64,000 nt of DNA from Diadema setosum (taxonomy: Eukaryota > Echinodermata > Echinoidea > Diadematoida > Diadematidae), in contig NC_092706.1 in assembly GCF_964275005.1 (NCBI RefSeq), positions 30,308,781 to 30,372,780 of the forward strand, in the 5' to 3' direction. The notes beneath the pieces are model-generated. The model did no database searches. It had not been told where the DNA came from and saw only the letters and a list, made by a program, of their open reading frames with translations. Below, in pieces: positions 1 through 15,000 of this stretch (position 1 is its first letter; the number at the start of each line of letters is the position of its first letter). Made by a program: the position numbers and the translations under genes.

Positions 1-289
1 CTTAGCTGGGAAGGATGCACGGACAAAGAATCAATAGTAGTATGAACTTTAATGATTAACAGAAACTAAAACATTTGGCAGCATACAATATTTTTTGTTC
101 CAGCTTCTTTAATTTTGCTTCCTAAGATATCCTTAGTTTGGCATAGCATTCAGTAATGCCCAAAACAAAACATTTCAAGTTGAGATTGGCATTAAAATAT
201 GAGATTACTCTGACTTGTAATATACATGTATTTCCTATTAATCTCGGGTTCATCAGTTAAAGATATGAACATACTATGGATGTATACTA

Positions 290-957
290 TGTGACCCGCT
301 ACAACAGAAGGTTCCGAAAGTCGGGGTAGGACAATTTTTTGAAAATGGCATGACATTATTCCCTTACTCTTCTACTTTAATACCATATATAGCACAACTC
401 ATAAAAGCACTGGGTTGTGGAGATATCTATGATTTTATTAGCGCATGTCAAGTGGTTAAGAAAATCAGAGTTTCGAGAAAAACGCCTTCAAAGTTTTCCT
501 TCCCACGCTATCATGATCAAGGGGAGGCGAGACAGTTTTCACCACTTGACAATAGAAAGCATGCTCCTAGCGACCTCTGCGATATTCATTCAAGCTTAGC
601 GCCAGCGGTCTACGCATGACCAATTAGTAATCAGGATGCCACGCACTGACCAATAAGATCACTCCCTAGTTGCTAGGGGCGGAGTCTAGCTGCGGCGCTA
701 AATCCAAATCTTCGGACACGTTTCTGTTACGTTGGAAGTCAAAAAATCATGGCCCAGAAAAATGCAGATTTCTTGCCTTTCCTTTAATCATTTAACTTCA
801 AAATTTCGGCAGATGATAGACAAAACATTACACTACAAAATTATGCCAAAAACAGAAATCCGATTGTTTTGACCAATTTTGATAATGCAACTTCAAACTT
901 GATTTTCTCGGCTCAGCCGTCAGCGACTTTAGGATCCTTTTGTTGTAGCGGGTCACA
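290..957. repeat. MITE, TIR TGTGACCCGCTACAAC (copy 1)
   Basis: The segment starts TGTGACCCGCTACAAC and ends with its inverse, GTTGTAGCGGGTCACA, with TA-rich flanks. A second copy at 9845-10608 shares internal blocks. It has no coding potential and lies downstream of the last visible ACAD11 exon, probably in an intron. Confidence 0.8.
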
Positions 958-1494
958 TATGTATCTACAAGAAGATACTTTGGTATCCTCAGGTGTGAGG
1001 CAGGTAAAGATAGCAAAAATCAGCACCTACCCACATTGCCAAAGACAGATAGAGGGCGCACTTTCCTAAAGCCTGGTGAGTTCGTCGGAACTATGATCAT
1101 ACTGTGCTGTTTGTGGCTGCATGGATGAGATTAAAGTACAGAGTTCATTAGGACTTTCATTTCTAATGGAATGAACAATGCCAAAAGAGCAAGATAAAAG
1201 AACTGATTTATACCACTATGATATATATTAATGAAACATATCATTTACTTTCATTAGCAGCATAAAATGTAATTCTTAAATTATTCTGGTAACAGTTTCA
1301 GAGAACTGCAACTACACTTGTACTTCCACATACAATTTTTATGACAGAGCATTATTTATGTTGCATATTTTCAAAGAGTTTCACGACACTTGTGCAGGGA
1401 TCCAAGAATGCAGAATTCTGCTTATTACTGTCCTCTAATGCAGGTAAGAAAAACAATTACAGAAGAAGTAAAATTAAAAGATAAGAGTTCTTAC

Positions 1495-4400
1495 ATTGGA
1501 TCGTTTTCTCCCCCAGTTCTGCCCATAACAATGGCTACTGCTAGTCTTGGGTCTCCAGCACCTAAAGGTTAAAGAGAAATGAATAAAATACACATGAGAT
1601 TATCATGTAAAGAGGGAGTGACATTTGACTTGCAGTGATTAGTTCATGACATATGACTAGGTCATATGATCTGTATGACTAAACATTCATTCCTTCATAT
1701 TTCATTTTTTGATAGACATTTTGTGGGAAGATGAAAGATTCGGAAGGTGCGACTAATATCTACACTGGAAATTAGTTACTGACATGTATCACAAAAATTT
1801 AATACTACAGTGACTGATGCTGTCTTACAAATTTTATTAGTACTTAATATTTACTGGTATCCCAATTCACATTTAAAATATCAAGAGAGTTACACATAGA
1901 GATAGTAAACATTGTACACTCGTATCATTTAAATGAATAGCTCAAAGCACATGTCTTTTACATACAATATATACATAAAATTCAATAGAATAGTATTCTC
2001 ATTCCATGCTAATTAACAAGTGTATCAATGTTTGAAAGTGCTACACTGGTTTAAGCAGCACTGATGCATAACCAGTTTACGTAGCAATGATTTAACAGAC
2101 TTACCGCTGCTCCACCATTTCTTGCCATTGATGACGTATTCATCCCCATCTCTTGTGAAGGTACACTGCATGTTGGTCGCATCACTTGATGCTACATCAG
2201 GTTCTACAAATGATCATACAAGAGAGATTTGGATTGGGTTAGAAATAATGGTTATGATTCATTCAGTGCTGCTGCTGATCGATCCACAATATCATTTAAA
2301 AATCAAAGTCACTTCAACAATTCAGTGGAGTCTGATGTATTAGTTGATAGATATTAGTAGATTTTTTTCCCACATAGAGACCTCAAGAAAGGAAATCATA
2401 ACATATTGGATTGAAAAGAAGCACCAGGTAGGGCATACTGATGTTCATTCAGATAATTTGGGAAAATCAAAATATATCTCTGCTGACATACAGGACACTG
2501 AACTTGTAAAGTAATGACAGAACTGAGATATCAAAAGCAATTTACTTTAAAACAAGCATGGAATGTTGTGTCTAAGAGGTCCTTCTAAATGCTTTGTATG
2601 CATGGGTGTGTGTGGTTGTCATTTTATCGTTCTCAGGTGTGAGTGCCATGTATTCAGTGGTGTACACTGACTTTACGCAAACAAGCCTTATAATCCTCCA
2701 TCATCTGGAAAAAGGTCACATTTCCTGATTCAAGGAAACAGACATATAAGATCGCAGGATGCAAAGACCATGAAAATCCAAATGATTTTATCTTTATTAG
2801 ATATTCCCTCTTGCTTTAAAATCACTTAAGACCATGGGTAAAATCTCCTTAAAAGATGATGCACTCCTATTTGATATGGATTAGGTCAGAGCTTCTTCTC
2901 CACAATACATATAAGTATTATGTGATCTCCATTGTGACATTAGTACTGTAATATACCAATATCAATGATGAGTAAACTGATAAAAAGTTTATCTCCCTAG
3001 CAATGACACTCAGAATTACAAATGTGGCAGTAAGGTAATTCCCCTCTGACAATCCGGTAAGATCATAATTAATTGGATTGACTTCACTCCACCTGTCATG
3101 CAGTAACAGGACCTGATGCGGCCTTCCAGCAGTGGGCGGAGCCATTTCTCCTTCTGCTCTGGAGTCCCAAAGAGATGGAGGACCTCCATGTTGCCAGTGT
3201 CTGAAGAAAACACGATAAGGGAGCAGGGGAGTCAAAACACGGGCTTACATTCAATCAGGTATTATTACAGATCACATGCATTGTCTCTCCTTGCTGGGTG
3301 ATGTGTGTTAAGATCACTAAGGGGTGTTGCAAGAAAATTGCAATCAATTGCAACTCCCCCAAATCAATCACAAATCCTGCAATTAACTGCAAATTTGCAA
3401 TAGATATTTACCATTGATTACAACTTGACTTTCTTGCAACACCCTTTTAGTTTTCTCTGCACGCCTACAGTATTCTACAGCATCACCATCTGTACACAGT
3501 CCTACAAATATTAAATCATCTACTACATACGCCATGTATTTCACAAATCAAAAGGGGCCTGAGGTTTCGATCCTAGCAGAATCTTCATCAGAGGCGATTT
3601 TGCTCTGATGAAGATTCTGCTAGACCGAAAGCTCACGCCCCTTTTGACTCCATTTTACTCCATTGGCTCGCTACTATTGGATAAGAAGTTTTCAGCAGCT
3701 TTTTTTGCGAATCAAGACTTCCCAACGATTTCGCGAGTGGTTAAATTTGCGATTGTGGAGTCCTGTACTAAACGGAGAAGTCTACATGCATACGTCACAT
3801 TCACATCAGGATCAGAATTAATATTTAATTTCACGAATAGCACCTGACTCGCGAAATTCGCACAAATAAAAACTTCGCAAAATATTCGCCGTATACAGTA
3901 CTATGCTTCTTATCAGATATAAATTGTAAACTTGAAAGAGAGCTCTTCAGTGCCAGAAAGGTACAAATTATCACATACTCTGATTTGTAATGATGTGCAT
4001 TCAATCATGTGAGCTGAAATCCAACCTACTTCTTGGGGATAACTAAAATTATTTTCTTTAAGAATATTAGGTGGGGATTTTATTGAATAGACTGATGGCA
4101 AAGTTGGAAATGGCAAAAGTGTAGATATGAAACTTGAAATTGTAATATTACAATCAATCTCTTTTTCAACAGCCAATGTCAGCGATGAAAAGAGAACAGG
4201 GAATATATTGGATGCAAGGAGGACAAGATAAGCAAACATTCCAAACACTAATTAGAACAAAGAAGGCAGGAGTTTAGCTGAGTTGGGGTACCTGGGGCTG
4301 CACAGTTGAAAGGCTCTGGACCAATGGGGGATCGTCCCATTTCTTCAGCCATGTAGGCATATTCCAGCTGGGTTAGACCAGATTCACTCGGCAAGAACAG

Positions 4401-7400
4401 GTTCCACAGACCAGCCGCCTTGGCTTTGGCCTAATCAAGTCAGGTTAGGTGTGGGAAGAGATGTTAGCACTGTCATTTGGTGTCTGGTATATCACTACAA
4501 CATATTATGAACAACATAATACTGGATTTGAATGAAAACAGATTTTTTTTATTAATCTAAAAATTTATTGTCTCCAGCAAACGGTGCAAAAAAACTCAGT
4601 ATAAATACATCATTTCACTAAAATCAAGAGGTTTAATGAGAAAGCATGTTGTGAGAAAAGTCATCATATGAATATGTGTACAGTTGAACCTCTCTTATCC
4701 GGCCTCCCTTTATCCGGATCTCTCTATTATACGGACGCAATCTCGCCGTGATTTTTTTTAAATAATTACGGGAGGAAAGGGGGATTCCCAACTCCTTGAG
4801 AACTCCTACACAAACACACATGAATTACATATTACTTCCAACATTAACATACACCTCTATTTTTGGGTCTGTTACTGAGTGTAACAATGAAAAGTTTGCA
4901 GTATACACATTACTACATGTGGTACTACAATGGGCTACATCAGTACATGTGTATGTATATGTACATATGTATAAAGCATTGAGTCTCCCGTATCCGGCCA
5001 AATCCCTTATCCGGATGAGCCCCGGTCCCGACTTGTCCGGATACGAGAGGTTCAACTGTATCTTATATTCTGACTAACTTCATATCTTGGTTCAACTCAC
5101 TTTCAGTTCTTCCATAATTGGTGGGATAGTCCATGGGTTCTCTGCAGTCTGCACATGCTTCATGAATATCTAGAAAGAGTTGGAAATCAATAAAATCCTG
5201 ATACTAATTCATGTCAAACTATACAATAAAGTTTGCTTGAGTATATAATAAATAATCATCCATGTCAAAGGTTCATACAAATCTGATAGTGAACTGAATC
5301 AATATTCTACCGTCACAAAATCTTAACTAACATACTTTTAAGGTACAAACTCTTTTGGTCCTGATAAATTAAAACCTTGAACAATCAACATCATTACCAA
5401 CAGTACTCACAGGCACTGTATGTGAGATAGGGAAGATATATAATGCATAGTGTATTGATAATGCACAATAAAATAAATGGTGAGACAGTACAATACAATG
5501 GCTCATCATGAAAAGAGAAGGAGAGCTATAAAAACAAATGCTACTTTGTCATCAGTCACTGTGGAATGCAAAAGACACTTTGAGAAAGTCTTCCTAGCAA
5601 CTTTCTTTGCTTCTTGACTACATAACAAATGGTATATTATATGCCTTCATATATTCACATAATGGATTCTCATCAGGGAACTGAAACATGAATGTTAAAT
5701 CATGCTCCATGTTCACAGAAAATTTTTGGAAGGTTATGCAGCATGATTAATAGGAATGTTCTATTTTGATAACAATATTGGAGTCTCAAAGGGGCTTGAT
5801 ATTTTATGTATAGACAAACCACCTAACAGGCTTTTATTGACAGCTAAGTCCATATTGAGTGTTTGCAACTTACTGGTTCTGCAGGCAAGACTTCATTCTT
5901 CATGAAGTCTTTGACCTTCTGTAGAATCTCCTTGCCTCTCTCTGACATTGGTTCCATGGCTAAGAATGGTGGGCTATTCTCACTGAGGGAATTCACTTGT
6001 CTTGTTTGTAGTTTCTTTGACTGCATTCTAGCCACAGAATCAGAATGACATAGAAATGAAATCATGATTTGTGACCGTGCATCACAAAACAAACAAAAAT
6101 TCGCACCCCTTGATTTTACGTGAGGACACAAGAAAGGTGAAATGGGTCAACTAAGTCAATTTTGAGTTTTCAATATTTTCTGAAAGAGCTATTCTTCTTC
6201 TACAGTATTCTGTAGTTTGATATAAACTGAATGGGAAAGTGGGCTTTCAGCAGTTTTTCTACAACCCCTTTTTTGGTAGAAAAGTGGAATCAGGTTTTTA
6301 GAGGCCACTTTTCATTTCTTGAAAATCCTCTGCACACTCTTCACTTTCAACTCTAATAACTTTTGAAAAGACAAGGAAAAGTAGAAATTACGCGGTGCGT
6401 AATTTATGTCCCCGCCGGAAGTAGCATTTTGTAGCAAAATGTACAATATAGGTCAAAAATCAAGGTCAAAGAAGTCTGGTGATTTTTTGTTTGTTTTGTG
6501 GTGCAGGGTCACATTTGTTCCTTCCATATAACAGTCCTGGTTGATTAATAGAAATTAATAAAAACTACTTGCAGCACACTTACATTCATAGCTTACACTC
6601 AGTAAATACATACTACTTTTCAAATAAATACAGGATCATTACATTCATAATGACAAAGGGATTTTTTTTTCAATTTGTAGACATTGTGATCAAGCTTATT
6701 GACTTATTTGCCTAGTAGTGTTCAATATTTGCAAGACTGTCCTATTGAAGGCTCCTTGATGTTGGACCAGTTACTAGTTGCTGATCCATACATTACATAC
6801 TTTTTATATTACCCTATCAAAATCGACTTGACAACATTTAACACTGTCCCACGAGAATGTGAATGTCAATGCGATTCACCATCAAACACTTCTTTCGATA
6901 TTGTCATCTGTTCAAGTATAGTCCAAGTATATATGTTTGGGACAATTCTGAATGGGCTCCAATTGGGAAACTATCCACAATACCTTAACAGAAGAAGAGT
7001 CAATATTTCATTTATTGATTTGCTTCATTGTGTAAACATAATCCATGTACATACCCTTTGTGTTTTCTATCAAATACTGTATACATCATATATTTCGTGA
7101 GTCTAAATTTTCGCGAATCAGGAATACCCGACAATTTTACGAGTGGTTAAATTCGCAATCGTTGAGTCCTGTACTGCATGGAGAAGTGTACATGCGTACG
7201 TCACATTCACATCGGGATCAGAGTCCATATTTTCATGTGTCTTTAATTCTGCAAAAATAAAAACCTCACGAAATATTTAGCGTATTCGGTAGATATATGT
7301 AACCTAAATTGTATGCATTTCTGTGAGGAAGTCATAATCATAACACTGTGGTGACATAAAATTGCTATGAAAAAAACATGAGTTATATGAACACCAAAAT

Positions 7401-8974
7401 AATCAATTCCGTATAGTATTTCTGAGAAATTGCCTCAATCATTTGTCATTGCTGGTCACTACATTGAATGCTGTTTGAAGTTGTACACTTTTCTCTGCAT
7501 CTGTAACCCATAGTGTGGCATCCTACTAGCCTAGTTTGGAATATCTTACAGACTTGTGGTTTAATCAATGATATCAAGTTTATCTAGCAGGCTTCGTGTC
7601 AATAATCATACTAATCTCTGAACTGTGATTACTCTGCCTAGTACAACAAGCTATCCATAGCCTTCAATTTCACATACATAACACTTACTTATCTTATGCA
7701 CAATGATGTTGATTCACTATTCTTTAAGTATAGAGAAAGAGAAGCTACACATAGTGTATGGAATCACAGCATACATCCTGGAATGTTATATAACAAGGTG
7801 CTAACAAGAGTCACGTCGTATTTCAACTTACCCTTTTCCTACATGCAATGCGACATCAGAAAGAAGTCTCGCTACATCCTGTAGTCCTGAAGCAGACTCT
7901 GAGCTTGCATTACCCAGCCTAGACCTGGCATAGACACCCTGTATGTAAACAGACAGACCAAAGGTCATGTGTGCACAAGGCTCACTGAACAGTTCAAAGG
8001 TCACTTTTTATCTGACTTAGGGCACACTTCACATGTACACCAAAGGTAAGGCAAAGTCAATGTCATTTCTCGCAAACAATTTACCACTATTTCCACTTAG
8101 ATCCCTTTCAAATAAACTCACTCATATCAACAGCTGTGAAGAGCAGCTTTTGGTTTGGTTATACAATTCACTTTTAACATGTATATATAATTCCTTTTTT
8201 AACCCGTTGAGGACGAGTCTCGAGTATACTCAGGCAAGCGTCTATGGAAAATGCGTGTTGCAGTAAAATCAAACCGTCCTCAATGGGTTAAACAAGTTGT
8301 TTGTAGTATGCGCTCTAAAACAGATAGGAATTAAAACTAAAGCAATGCAATGAAGTTGCAACATAAAAACATGATGTATTAGAAAAAAAAGAATTTGACA
8401 TCATAACTATGAAGGCTCAGGAAGAACTGATTACATGAGGATAAATTTGAAACAACCTTCAAACAACACATAAATTTGAGAATTAGGAGATCAAAGTATG
8501 CAGAAAAACTGAATAGACTCTTTGACACACTGTCTGTTATCAATAGCTTCCTTTGACAACACTTTACCTCACATATTGACGATGCTCTGAAGTAAGAGAG
8601 AGCTAAATAGAATTCCCAGTCCCGCACAGGGAATGGTTCCCCTGTGTGACTGCAGTAGACCCTCATGTATTCTTCTCTGTTGGGGATACCTGGCACAGTA
8701 TTGATGTCACTACCACCAGCTAAGGATGCAAGAAAAGAATATAAGTAAAAGTCTTGTTAAGTATCAAGTCTCTAAGAGGTGAATCCAGAAATACTTTCAC
8801 TTGCACCTTACACAAAAGCATATCTATGTCATAAGTATGTATTTGAAATTGTTGTTAGCCTGAAAAAGACTGTCCGCTGAATATGCATATTACCCATAAC
8901 CTATGCTGCACACTGGATAACTTTAGAGAGAATCAAACTCTATCTACAGTATCTATCTATCTATCTATCTACAC

Positions 8975-9011
<37 letters not shown>

Positions 9012-12000
9012 GATATTTCTACCTATCCATGTATCTTTCTATTTAATTACTTGAATCTATCTATCTTTCTCTCTACCCATCTACCTATCTATCTATCTTT
9101 CTATCTACCTACCTACCTATCTACAACTGCATCTAACTATCTCAATGTTTCTATCTGTCTGTTCAAAGCAGTTTGTAAACAAAGAAATGAAGTTCCCCAG
9201 TCATTCTGGTCACCTTCTAATCTCAAAGATTTCTGTCATTGTATCGAAAAAGGAAAATTATTGGAAGCAGCCAAGTTTAAAAATTAGCACAATGTGGCAT
9301 TCTGAAAACAGTAAGAAACACAAAGAGGACAAAGAACATAGAAACAAACAGGAGAATGAAGGCAAATTTGAAGAAAGAATCAAAAGTGAAGGATATGATT
9401 GCCTTCAGGAAAGGCAAAGTACTGGTATGTAAATATTTGAAAGATTTCACGAGTTGAATGATAATCTTGTATCATAATAACTTAACATTATTTTGAATAT
9501 GATGTATTGGCTTTGAAGGGGTGATACACTAAAATAATTAGAGTAAAACAGGGGAATATCTTTCAAACATTTTCAGAAAGGTGTATGTGTGCAATAAAAA
9601 TTGAGAAATGCAATGCAAGATACATTACATCATCATATGATGGAGATGAGTAAGTTAAAGGACAAGTCCACCTTCATATACATAAGGATTGAGAGAATGC
9701 AGCAATATTAGTAGAACACATCAGTGAAAGTTTGAGGAAAATTGGACAGTCTGTTCAAAAGTTACGAAAATTTTAAGTATCTGCGCAGTCACTGCTGGAA
9801 GAGAAGACTACTACAGTGTATGATGTCACATGCGTACAACTATATGTGACCCGCTACAACAAAATGATCCTAAAGTCGGGCGAGGTCGATTATTTGAAAA
9901 TTGCACGATATAATTCCCTAATCTTTCTGCTTTAGATTGATATATAACACATTTAATAAAAATAATCGGCTGCGGAGATATCAATGTTTAAAAGAGAGCA
10001 TGTCGAGACGTCTGGAAAATCACTGTTTCGAGAAAAGCGCCCTAAAAGTCTTCCTTTCGACGCAATCTCGATCAAAGGACACGCAAGTCAGTTTTCACCT
10101 CTGGACAATAGAAGGTAAGCCCTAGCAACCCCCGAAGAGTTCATTCAAGCACATCAGCATCGGCGGTCTCCTCACCAACCAATCAGTGACCAGGATGTGA
10201 GAAGCAGCTGAGCATAGCGCACCCCGCCCGCACGTACACCAGTCGACTGGGCAGTGTGCGAGCTTCATGCTTCGGTTAGCAGCAAGCAGCAAACTGACCA
10301 ATGAGATCACTCTGGTCGTTGTTAGGGGCGGAACCTATCTGTGGCGCTCAATCCAAATTTTCGAACCAGTTTCTGCTTCGTTGAAACGCCAAAAAACATG
10401 GCTTAGAAAAACGCTATTTTTTGGTCTTTCCTTTGATCATTTTGCTTCAAAATTTCGACAGATGATAGAAGACATGTTAGACTCCAATAATATATCAAAA
10501 TCAGAAAATCGTAAGTTTTAACCAATCTTAATGCTCTGAACTTCAAACTCGATTTTCACGGCTTCGACCGTTCGCGACTTTAGGACCTTTTTGTTGTAGC
10601 GGGTCACATATAAGGAAAATAAAAAGAGAATTTCACACGTAAACTTTACTTTTTTAATAAAGTGCACAGTTCTTTGACTTGCTACTGACGTATGTTAAGG
10701 GTAATATTATTCCCCCTGCCTTCTGAAAGAGAGAAGTCGAGTGTTCTTTTGTTATGCGAGAAAAATGGAAATATGCTGAATTTTCCTTATTCTTTCTTTA
10801 TATCGTTGTACTCATGTGACATCACAAGCTATAGTAGTCTTTTCATCCAGCCGTGACTGAGCAGAAACTTCAAAAATTCATAACTTTTTAACGGATTGTC
10901 CGATTTTGCTCAAACTCTCACTGATGTGTTCTACTAATATCGCTGCATTCACTCAACCCACATGTCTATGAAGGTGAACTTGTCCTTTAAAGGAGCCCAA
11001 CGGATGTTGTGTTAGAAAACTTAGCAATATTGAAATAGTTATGACTACCCTACAACTTGCTCCAGTTCATCCACTTCATCATCAGTCTGTGCTTTTGTTT
11101 TTTAACCAACCTTTAACTTAAAACAGGTTTCCTCATAAAGCAATATTCACATTCATTCTGCAGAATTGATAAGGATAAGGTGAAGTGTGATATCATTCTA
11201 GGACAACAAAGGTAGTACTGTATAAGCTGTTATTTTCGTGAGGGTTTAATTTTCGCGAATTTCACGAATCAAAGTTGGATCGCGAACTTAACAACACGCA
11301 AAAATGTCTCCATCCATCTGTTAATAGTGCATTAACATAAGTGTCGCCATCAATTCGCGAAAACATCTCGCAAAAATGTCTATGGCCTCGTCATTCGCGA
11401 AAATATCTGTACACGAAAATAACAGCGTATACAGTGGTACAAAGAATTGATTCTATTCCTCCAGGCAACTAGATGTACCGTGTCAATTAATGCCACAACT
11501 CCTGCATCACTGTTTTATGTTGTCACTCACCAAGAGGATTCCCAACACCGCCCTCGTAGTCAGAAGGCCAGTAGTAGGGTGAACAATTATAGGCCAGGTC
11601 GGTCAGTGGGTCTCCTAGTGTAGATAGCTCCCAGTCCAATACTGCTATCACCTCAGGCTGTGTGAAAGTAGTGTGCACATTTTTCATTTATTGGCAATAG
11701 CTTTGTTCTTCTGGATACTGGAGTTTTATCAGTGTGTTTAATGAGCAGGGAATAAGTTTCACCACAGAATGTGACAGTGTGCAGTATTCAGTAAAGTCAT
11801 TAGTAAGTTTTATGAGCAAGAATTTCAGTTCCTTGAGCAATTTGGAATTTTGTGAGTAACAATAATGGCAAGGTATTTCTCACACATTGTGTGCTGGTCA
11901 GATCTCTTGTAATGTTTCAGTAAATCAAGGTGATAAAAAAAAAAAGTTATCCAAAAGTTGCCACACAAAAAGTAGGTTGCATTAGGCCCGTGTTTGACAT

Positions 12001-15000
12001 GACATCAAAAGTAAAAGGAGTGTGAAGTAAAAATTACATAATCTTTCATGTGAGCCAAAAGAAACAAAACCAAGCCAAGAAGAGTTTGTGGTATCAGCAT
12101 ATTTTTTCTATATATGAAACTATTTACAGCTATGACAATTTAAGGAAATAGATCACCATTATCATTGTCTCACTACCTTCGTTGGGTGGAAGATCATATT
12201 CTCCAACCGATAGTCTCCATGCACAATGGTACACTTCTCCTCAGCTTTTGGAATGTTGTTTGGAAGCCATTCAAACAGCTCTGTAGCCGATGGAACTTCT
12301 GGTAAGGAGGCTATCTTGACTGCACCTTGAAACTGCCTTGTCCAAGTGTTGACCTGGATGAGATATTCACAGCTGATAAAAACGGGACCTGGACCCTCTT
12401 ACATCCCAGACTTATTACCATGGTAACTTACAAGAACTGGGATTAAACAGACTGACTACAGCAAAGGTGTTTTTTGTACCAGCAACAGAACCTCTAGAGT
12501 ATTAATTCCCTGATAGTTTTTAATCTATGCACCAATGAGATACCAATCAAAATTTCATCTCGAAAGACTTTGAGTTCAGAGGAATATTAATTCAGCTCTG
12601 TCAGGTTTGACTGATGATACTGAATGACATGATCAGTGCTTTGTTTCTTTACGTGAATATACAGATTTCATTGCATTTTCTTCTTTTTTCCTGCTTGGTA
12701 AGTTTCTGAGAAGTTTAAAAGTTTCATAATTTACATTATTGTGCATTTTAAGAGAATGTCTCTCCATAGCAATACAAGATTCTACACAGAATTGATCATA
12801 CGAAAGCAGTGTTAACTCTTTTGTGAAAAAGATCTTGCATATCTAATATATTATGTACATGATGATGATGGATAAAAAGAAGAAGAAGAAGAGGAAAGTT
12901 CTGCTCCATCTTATCCACATGGAAAATGAGAACATGTTCAGAAAACAAAAATTAATTAATACACATGAAAAACTATCATTCTTGTCCACCCTGGTATCAA
13001 GGAATCATTATACACATTGGGCTGCATAGAGAATCTACAAAATTTCTGGTCTACAACACAGACAACCTGTATCTACAACAACAAGTCAGTCACTGCTTAG
13101 CAACACTGACCTACCTGTCTCCTGCAGAAACCCCCAACCTTGCCGTAACCATGGAGACCAAGTTTGCTGTAGTCTAGGGAGTGAAGGTGTGCTAAGGTCT
13201 TGATCATTGCAAAGTAAATCTCCCTCCTCTCATCTGGACTAAGGTCCAGCAGGGCGAGGTCCCTGAAGATACGCCCCTACGGGATGAAGGGAAGCGGATA
13301 GGGTCATTGAGAAAATGATTAGACACAGAACAGAAGAGAAAAATAATGCAAAACAGCAACAATCAGATTTAACAAAATGAAATAGGCTCTCAAAAGTTGA
13401 GAAACATTACAAGGAAGAGAAAGGGAGACTGCATAGAAAATTAAGCACAAGAGAAAAATCAGTAAAATGAGAACAAGATCTGCATCAAGAATAGCTCATG
13501 TTCCTATGATTAAGAAATCAAATCCAAGTACAAGTATCATCTAAATATTAAAATCTGTTAGACAAACAGAACATAAAATGGGGTCATCCCATCACAGAAG
13601 ACTGTAACAGAATGTTTATCATGAATGATCTAAGAGGGAACATGAGAAGACTATTGCATCAATCTGCCAGATACACTGTAAAATGGTTCCTAGGACTGGC
13701 CAGCTTGCAGGGAAGCAAACCCAAACTGTGACTCACCCTGACATGTTCCATGACATAGAACTCTGTTCCAATGACTGATGGATCTTCACAGTGTGCCAAG
13801 GGTTTAGGAACAGGGAATCCTGCCCCAAAGAGGGCGCTCTGTATACGATATTCTCTGCCAACCTGCGGTAAGGTGCAAAGCATAACATTTGCAAAATTCA
13901 TTGTTCAGTGAAAGTTTTTGCAATCTTTCTATCTATCATCATGGTAATGCATACATTTAATTGCACCTCAGGAAGCACTTTAAGTTTACTTAATACTGGA
14001 CACACAAGTTATACAGTTTGTGAAATGCAGCAGACTATATATCACATCATGGGTACAGCCCCGGTGCTACGGTGCAATTAACTCACTGATAAGAGGCCAA
14101 AGCTTTTGAATTCTTAACGGTCATCGAAGCGCTGTGCGGAGGGAAGGACAAAAAATCTCAAAAGTTCACCTCCTCGAATCTCCCTTATTTTACCACCAAA
14201 TCCGTTGAAACTTCACACATATAGCAAATATGAATATATCATCCTTCATATGATTTTTGGGCGAAAACGCTGATGTATCTTTCGAGATATGTGTATTTTT
14301 CTGCTTGAGTCGACTGTGGGAAAGGGTTACGATTTTTTCCCGACACAAGTCTGCGCCTGCATGAATATGCATTTGATCAACATATTACTAGTCTGTATAC
14401 ACCAGACTCACTACCTGCGAAGTCTCGTGTTTGTGCAATTAGTAGTTAGGTAAAAATAAGAGCAAAAAGACAACCAACTTTAAGAGAAGATACTGGACAT
14501 GCACAACTAGATCATCCTCCTGTGCATGCGTTTTCTACTGGTGAGTGCACGCTTAGCCAATCAGCGGTGTCAGGCTCGGCGCAATGCGACAGAGGTCGAT
14601 TTTCGGTCAGCAGGGTGGTGAGTGGGCAAGAGAGGAACCCTGCTTTGTGCTTCAACTGTTTCAAGCAGCACAAAAACCAATACATCGGACTGCGTATTCC
14701 TTACGCCATGGATTTTACGTGGGTCACAAGTGACAGTGATCTCGATTTTTTCCAGACATAGCTGTGCGCCAAATGATACAGAAAAGATATTTGGAGAGCA
14801 GCATGGATATACTACCATAAGTCATATACCGAAGTTTCATTTTTGTGCAATGAAGGAAAATGTGAGAAAATAACACTTGTTTTCAGACCAAATTTTCTGT
14901 TTTGGAAGCTAAGTTTCGACATTATTTTCACACGTTTATCCTCAATAAAACTCCAAATAACTAACATTACGAGTTAGAGAATAGTTTCTTCTTCAGTTTG

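Noticed and set aside
8883..9287. 134-residue open frame rich in Tyr/Leu/Ser/Ile
   Set aside because: It is the translation of a (CTAT)n microsatellite in an ACAD11 intron.
14570..14873. Overlapping open frames on both strands around 14.5-14.9 kb
   Set aside because: They lie inside a 1.1-kb TIR-bounded element, are short, and show no transposase motif in either frame.
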